From: Alphaproteobacteria bacterium
GTDB taxonomy: Bacteria; Pseudomonadota; Alphaproteobacteria; Rhizobiales; Xanthobacteraceae
NCBI GenBank assembly: GCA_005884855.1
Contig: VAZS01000019.1
Location: 1 to 7,157 of the forward strand
Direction of reading: 5' to 3'
DNA length: 7,157 nucleotides
Under the pieces are notes generated by a model, which saw nothing but the letters and a program-made list of their open reading frames with translations, was not told the DNA's origin and did not search any database. Positions 5,592 through 7,157 of this stretch are shown one piece after another (the stretch's first letter is position 1; each line of letters begins with the position of its first letter). The translations under genes were made by a program, and so were the position numbers.

Positions 5592-7001
5592 TTAGGAAGC
5601 GCCCTTGCCTTCGCGGTTTGCCGGCACGGGGACACGCGGCTTTCCCGGCGTCGGGCGAGACGGCGGCGGCCGGGTTCCGGCCTGGCGATTCGCCTCGGCC
5701 AGACGGGTGTCGCGAATTCGCTCCTTGACGTGCGCCCTTTCGCGGTAACGAGCCAGCGCGCCGGCAGCCCCCGCGCTTGCTCGGCTCCACATGCCGATGC
5801 CGTATCCGGCGATCCGGCCGATCGCGCCACCGGCCCATACGAGCTCGAATGGCGAAAACAGCCGCCACCGCTCGTCGCCCCACAAAATGCTGCGCGCGAT
5901 AAGCTGGCCCGCCATCGCGGTCGTGTTCAGGCCATGACGGCCGAACCCGCTGGCGACCCACAGCCCCTTACGAAGCTGACCGATCTGAGGCATGCCATGC
6001 ACGGTCTGTCCCGTGGCCCCGCCCCAGACCTCCGCTATCTCGACCCGTCCGAGCTTGGGAAAGATCGTCCCGATCCGTCGCTGAATGGCGCCGGCGAGGC
6101 GTTCTGGCCGCGCGGCCCAGGTTGTTTCCGGGCTCGCCCACATCAATCGGTCGCCCTCGATGATCCGGAAATGATCGATGCCATGGGTATCGCTGACGGA
6201 TCCCTTGAAGGACATCACCTCGGCAAGGCGTTCGCCAAGCGGCGCGGTCACCCCGGCATAGCGCCAGACCGGCAGTAGCGTTTCTGACAGGCGCCGAGAT
6301 GGCGCGCCCAAATGGATGTTTCCGGCGAGCACGATGTGGGAAGCGCGCAGTCGCGCCGAAGGGGTAACGATGCGCTTGCGAATCCCGGATGGATCGATGC
6401 TGACGACCGGGGTGTCCTCGAAGATCCGCGCCCCCGCCCGCCGCGCCAGCGCGGCCAGCCCATGCACGTATTTGCGACCATCGATCTGAAACGCCTTTGG
6501 ATAATACACGCCGTGGAAATAACGGTCGGTCTTGATCTCGGCCCGCACGCGATCCACCTGCCAACCCTCGACCTCGGTCTCAAGATCCTCGCCAAGCATT
6601 TGCAGGCGGGCGATCACTTGATCGCCGACGTCGACGTTGGATAATTCGAGGGCGCCCTCGCTCCGCGCGATACCGGGAATCGACTCTTCGCTCGCGAGCG
6701 CCCGGACATGTTCGGCACCTTCCTTCGACAGAGCCCAGAGTTCGCGCGTATCTTCAAGCCCGATGCGCGCGATCAGATCGCCGATCGCGACGCCGTATCC
6801 CGGCATCACCGTGCCGAGTTGATGGCCGGATGCGTTCCAGCCGACGTGGCGGCCTTCGAGCACGGCGACGCTCGCGCCAAGCCGCGCGGCCTCCAGCGCC
6901 ACGGTAAGGCCGGCGAGACCGGCACCGACCACGGCAATGTCGACATCCAGATCGAAAGAAAGCCGCAAACGGTCCGGGAGGTCGGGATCCTCAGATTGCA
7001 T
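5592..7001 (-). CDS. FAD-dependent oxidoreductase of the DAO (glycine/D-amino-acid oxidase) family
   Basis: Enzymes of this family oxidise amines or amino acids using FAD. The protein is 469 aa. A Rossmann motif near the N-terminus, DIAVVGAGLAGL (21-32) with VLEG at 47-50, binds FAD; E49 is the expected ribose-contacting acid. GWNASGHQLGTVMPGY (54-69) corresponds to the flavin-contacting ASG-rich loop. YYPKAFQIDGRKYVHGLAALARRAGARIFEDTPVVSI is the typical mid-domain segment, and WGGATGQTVHGMPQIG with GFGRHGLN (352-359) is the C-terminal FAD-binding part. This resembles the OrdL/PuuB (gamma-glutamylputrescine oxidase) branch, but the substrate cannot be read from the sequence. From about 380 there is a Gly-rich hydrophobic stretch (FELVWAGGAIGRIAGYGIGM), then a basic, proline-rich and probably disordered tail to 469. 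The start at 7001 gives the whole Rossmann fold; the nearest Shine-Dalgarno (AAGG, 7016-7013) is weak and 11 nt away. No substrate-uptake or partner gene is in the window. It ends 157 nt upstream of msrB. Confidence 0.9.
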   Translation of the reverse strand: MQSEDPDLPDRLRLSFDLDVDIAVVGAGLAGLTVALEAARLGASVAVLEGRHVGWNASGHQLGTVMPGYGVAIGDLIARIGLEDTRELWALSKEGAEHVRALASEESIPGIARSEGALELSNVDVGDQVIARLQMLGEDLETEVEGWQVDRVRAEIKTDRYFHGVYYPKAFQIDGRKYVHGLAALARRAGARIFEDTPVVSIDPSGIRKRIVTPSARLRASHIVLAGNIHLGAPSRRLSETLLPVWRYAGVTAPLGERLAEVMSFKGSVSDTHGIDHFRIIEGDRLMWASPETTWAARPERLAGAIQRRIGTIFPKLGRVEIAEVWGGATGQTVHGMPQIGQLRKGLWVASGFGRHGLNTTAMAGQLIARSILWGDERWRLFSPFELVWAGGAIGRIAGYGIGMWSRASAGAAGALARYRERAHVKERIRDTRLAEANRQAGTRPPPSRPTPGKPRVPVPANREGKGAS

Positions 7002-7042
7002 CGTCTTGGAAGCCTTTTTTAGGAGTCTGGCTGATAACGTTT

Positions 7043-7071
7043 TTCTTACGGATCGATCCGGTGCTTGTCAC
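7043..7071 (-). promoter_or_regulatory. Tentative housekeeping promoter for the oxidoreductase gene
   Basis: On the minus strand GTGACA (7071-7066) and TAAGAA (7048-7043) are separated by 17 nt. The -35 matches 5 of 6 bases but the -10 only 3 of 6. It is the best pair I found in the divergent region for this direction; the call is weak. Confidence 0.2.
7049..7060. promoter_or_regulatory. Perfect 12-bp palindrome in the divergent intergenic region
   Basis: CGGATCGATCCG reads the same on both strands. It sits between two divergent genes and between the boxes of the tentative promoter, where an operator could act. It could also be chance in DNA rich in GATC and CG. Confidence 0.3.
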
Positions 7072-7106
7072 CTTGTCTGGTGCAGCAGCTTGTACATTAA
7101 TGCCCG

Positions 7107-7121
7107 GACTCGAATCGAATC
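7107..7121. promoter_or_regulatory. Three contiguous GANTC (CcrM methylation) sites
   Basis: GACTC, GAATC and GAATC follow one another without a gap, ending 11 nt before the start codon at 7133. GANTC is the target of the cell-cycle methyltransferase CcrM in alphaproteobacteria. A fourth site lies at 7023-7027. A regulatory role is inferred only. Confidence 0.45.
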
Positions 7122-7132
7122 GAGATTGCGCC

Positions 7133-7157
7133 ATGCGCCGTTTGATGCTGCTGCGTC
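7133..7157 (+). CDS. Start of a probable SixA-type histidine phosphatase, truncated by the window
   Basis: Only eight codons are present, ATG then RRLMLLR. This N-terminus immediately before the window edge matches the pattern MRRLxLLRHA that opens phosphohistidine phosphatases of the SixA/phosphoglycerate-mutase family, where the next residues would be the catalytic RHG-type motif (the Arg being the last visible codon). Members of this family remove phosphate from phosphohistidine or other substrates. The start follows a weak GAG at 7122-7124 with an 8-nt spacer. The gene diverges from the FAD oxidoreductase gene across 131 nt. The assignment depends on very few residues and on recall of similar proteins in Bradyrhizobium. 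Confidence 0.45.

Noticed and set aside
5027..6278. Plus-strand open frames of 233 and 244 codons opposite msrB and the oxidoreductase
   Set aside because: Antisense to two well-supported enzymes with intact motifs; Arg/Ala/Pro-rich translations typical of shadow frames.
7073..7101. Plus-strand promoter TTGTCT-N17-ATTAAT for the gene at 7133
   Set aside because: Both boxes match only 4 of 6 bases; too weak to list as a feature.

Overview
The window looks like a chromosomal piece of a GC-rich alphaproteobacterium, most likely a Bradyrhizobium or close relative (Nitrobacteraceae). This rests on recall of protein flavour rather than on a search: the C-terminal sequence of the hook protein, the long inserts in all three axial flagellar proteins, and the first eight residues of the gene at the right edge all fit that group. 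No mobile element, CRISPR array, tRNA or rRNA is seen.

Positions 1-4751, all on the minus strand, hold a flagellar axial-structure operon read right to left: flgE (hook, 605 aa), flgK (first hook-filament junction protein, 625 aa) and flgL (second junction protein, 339 residues visible, C-terminus beyond position 1). Gaps are short (26 nt and 10 nt), each gene has a Shine-Dalgarno sequence, and no cysteine is visible in any of the three. The products polymerise in order outside the cell: FlgE builds the hook, and FlgK and FlgL join it to the filament.

The 182 nt between flgE and msrB (4752-4933) is the most structured non-coding DNA here. Read in the direction of transcription it holds two tandem CCGGCAATTG-type repeats (4897-4926), a strong intrinsic terminator for msrB (4865-4897), an AT-rich linker, a near-consensus sigma-54 -24/-12 element (4820-4834) and a strong Shine-Dalgarno site for flgE. 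This is the layout of an enhancer-dependent hook promoter, as known for sigma-54/FlbD control in Caulobacter.

Positions 4934-5434 (minus) encode a single-domain methionine-R-sulfoxide reductase (msrB) with a Tat-like leader, so it is probably exported. The 157-nt gap upstream contains a second, weaker sigma-54-like element. Positions 5592-7001 (minus) encode a DAO-fold FAD-dependent amine/amino-acid oxidoreductase with a basic, proline-rich tail.

A 131-nt divergent intergenic region (7002-7132) separates it from a plus-strand gene of which only eight codons are present (7133-7157), probably a SixA-type histidine phosphatase. Three back-to-back GANTC sites, the alphaproteobacterial CcrM methylation target, lie just before that start codon.

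The best leads are the flgE enhancer/promoter region, a possible shared beta-rich insert in FlgE, FlgK and FlgL, the altered C-terminal motif of FlgK, and the GANTC cluster. I see no clearly undescribed system; these are details on a familiar flagellar locus.
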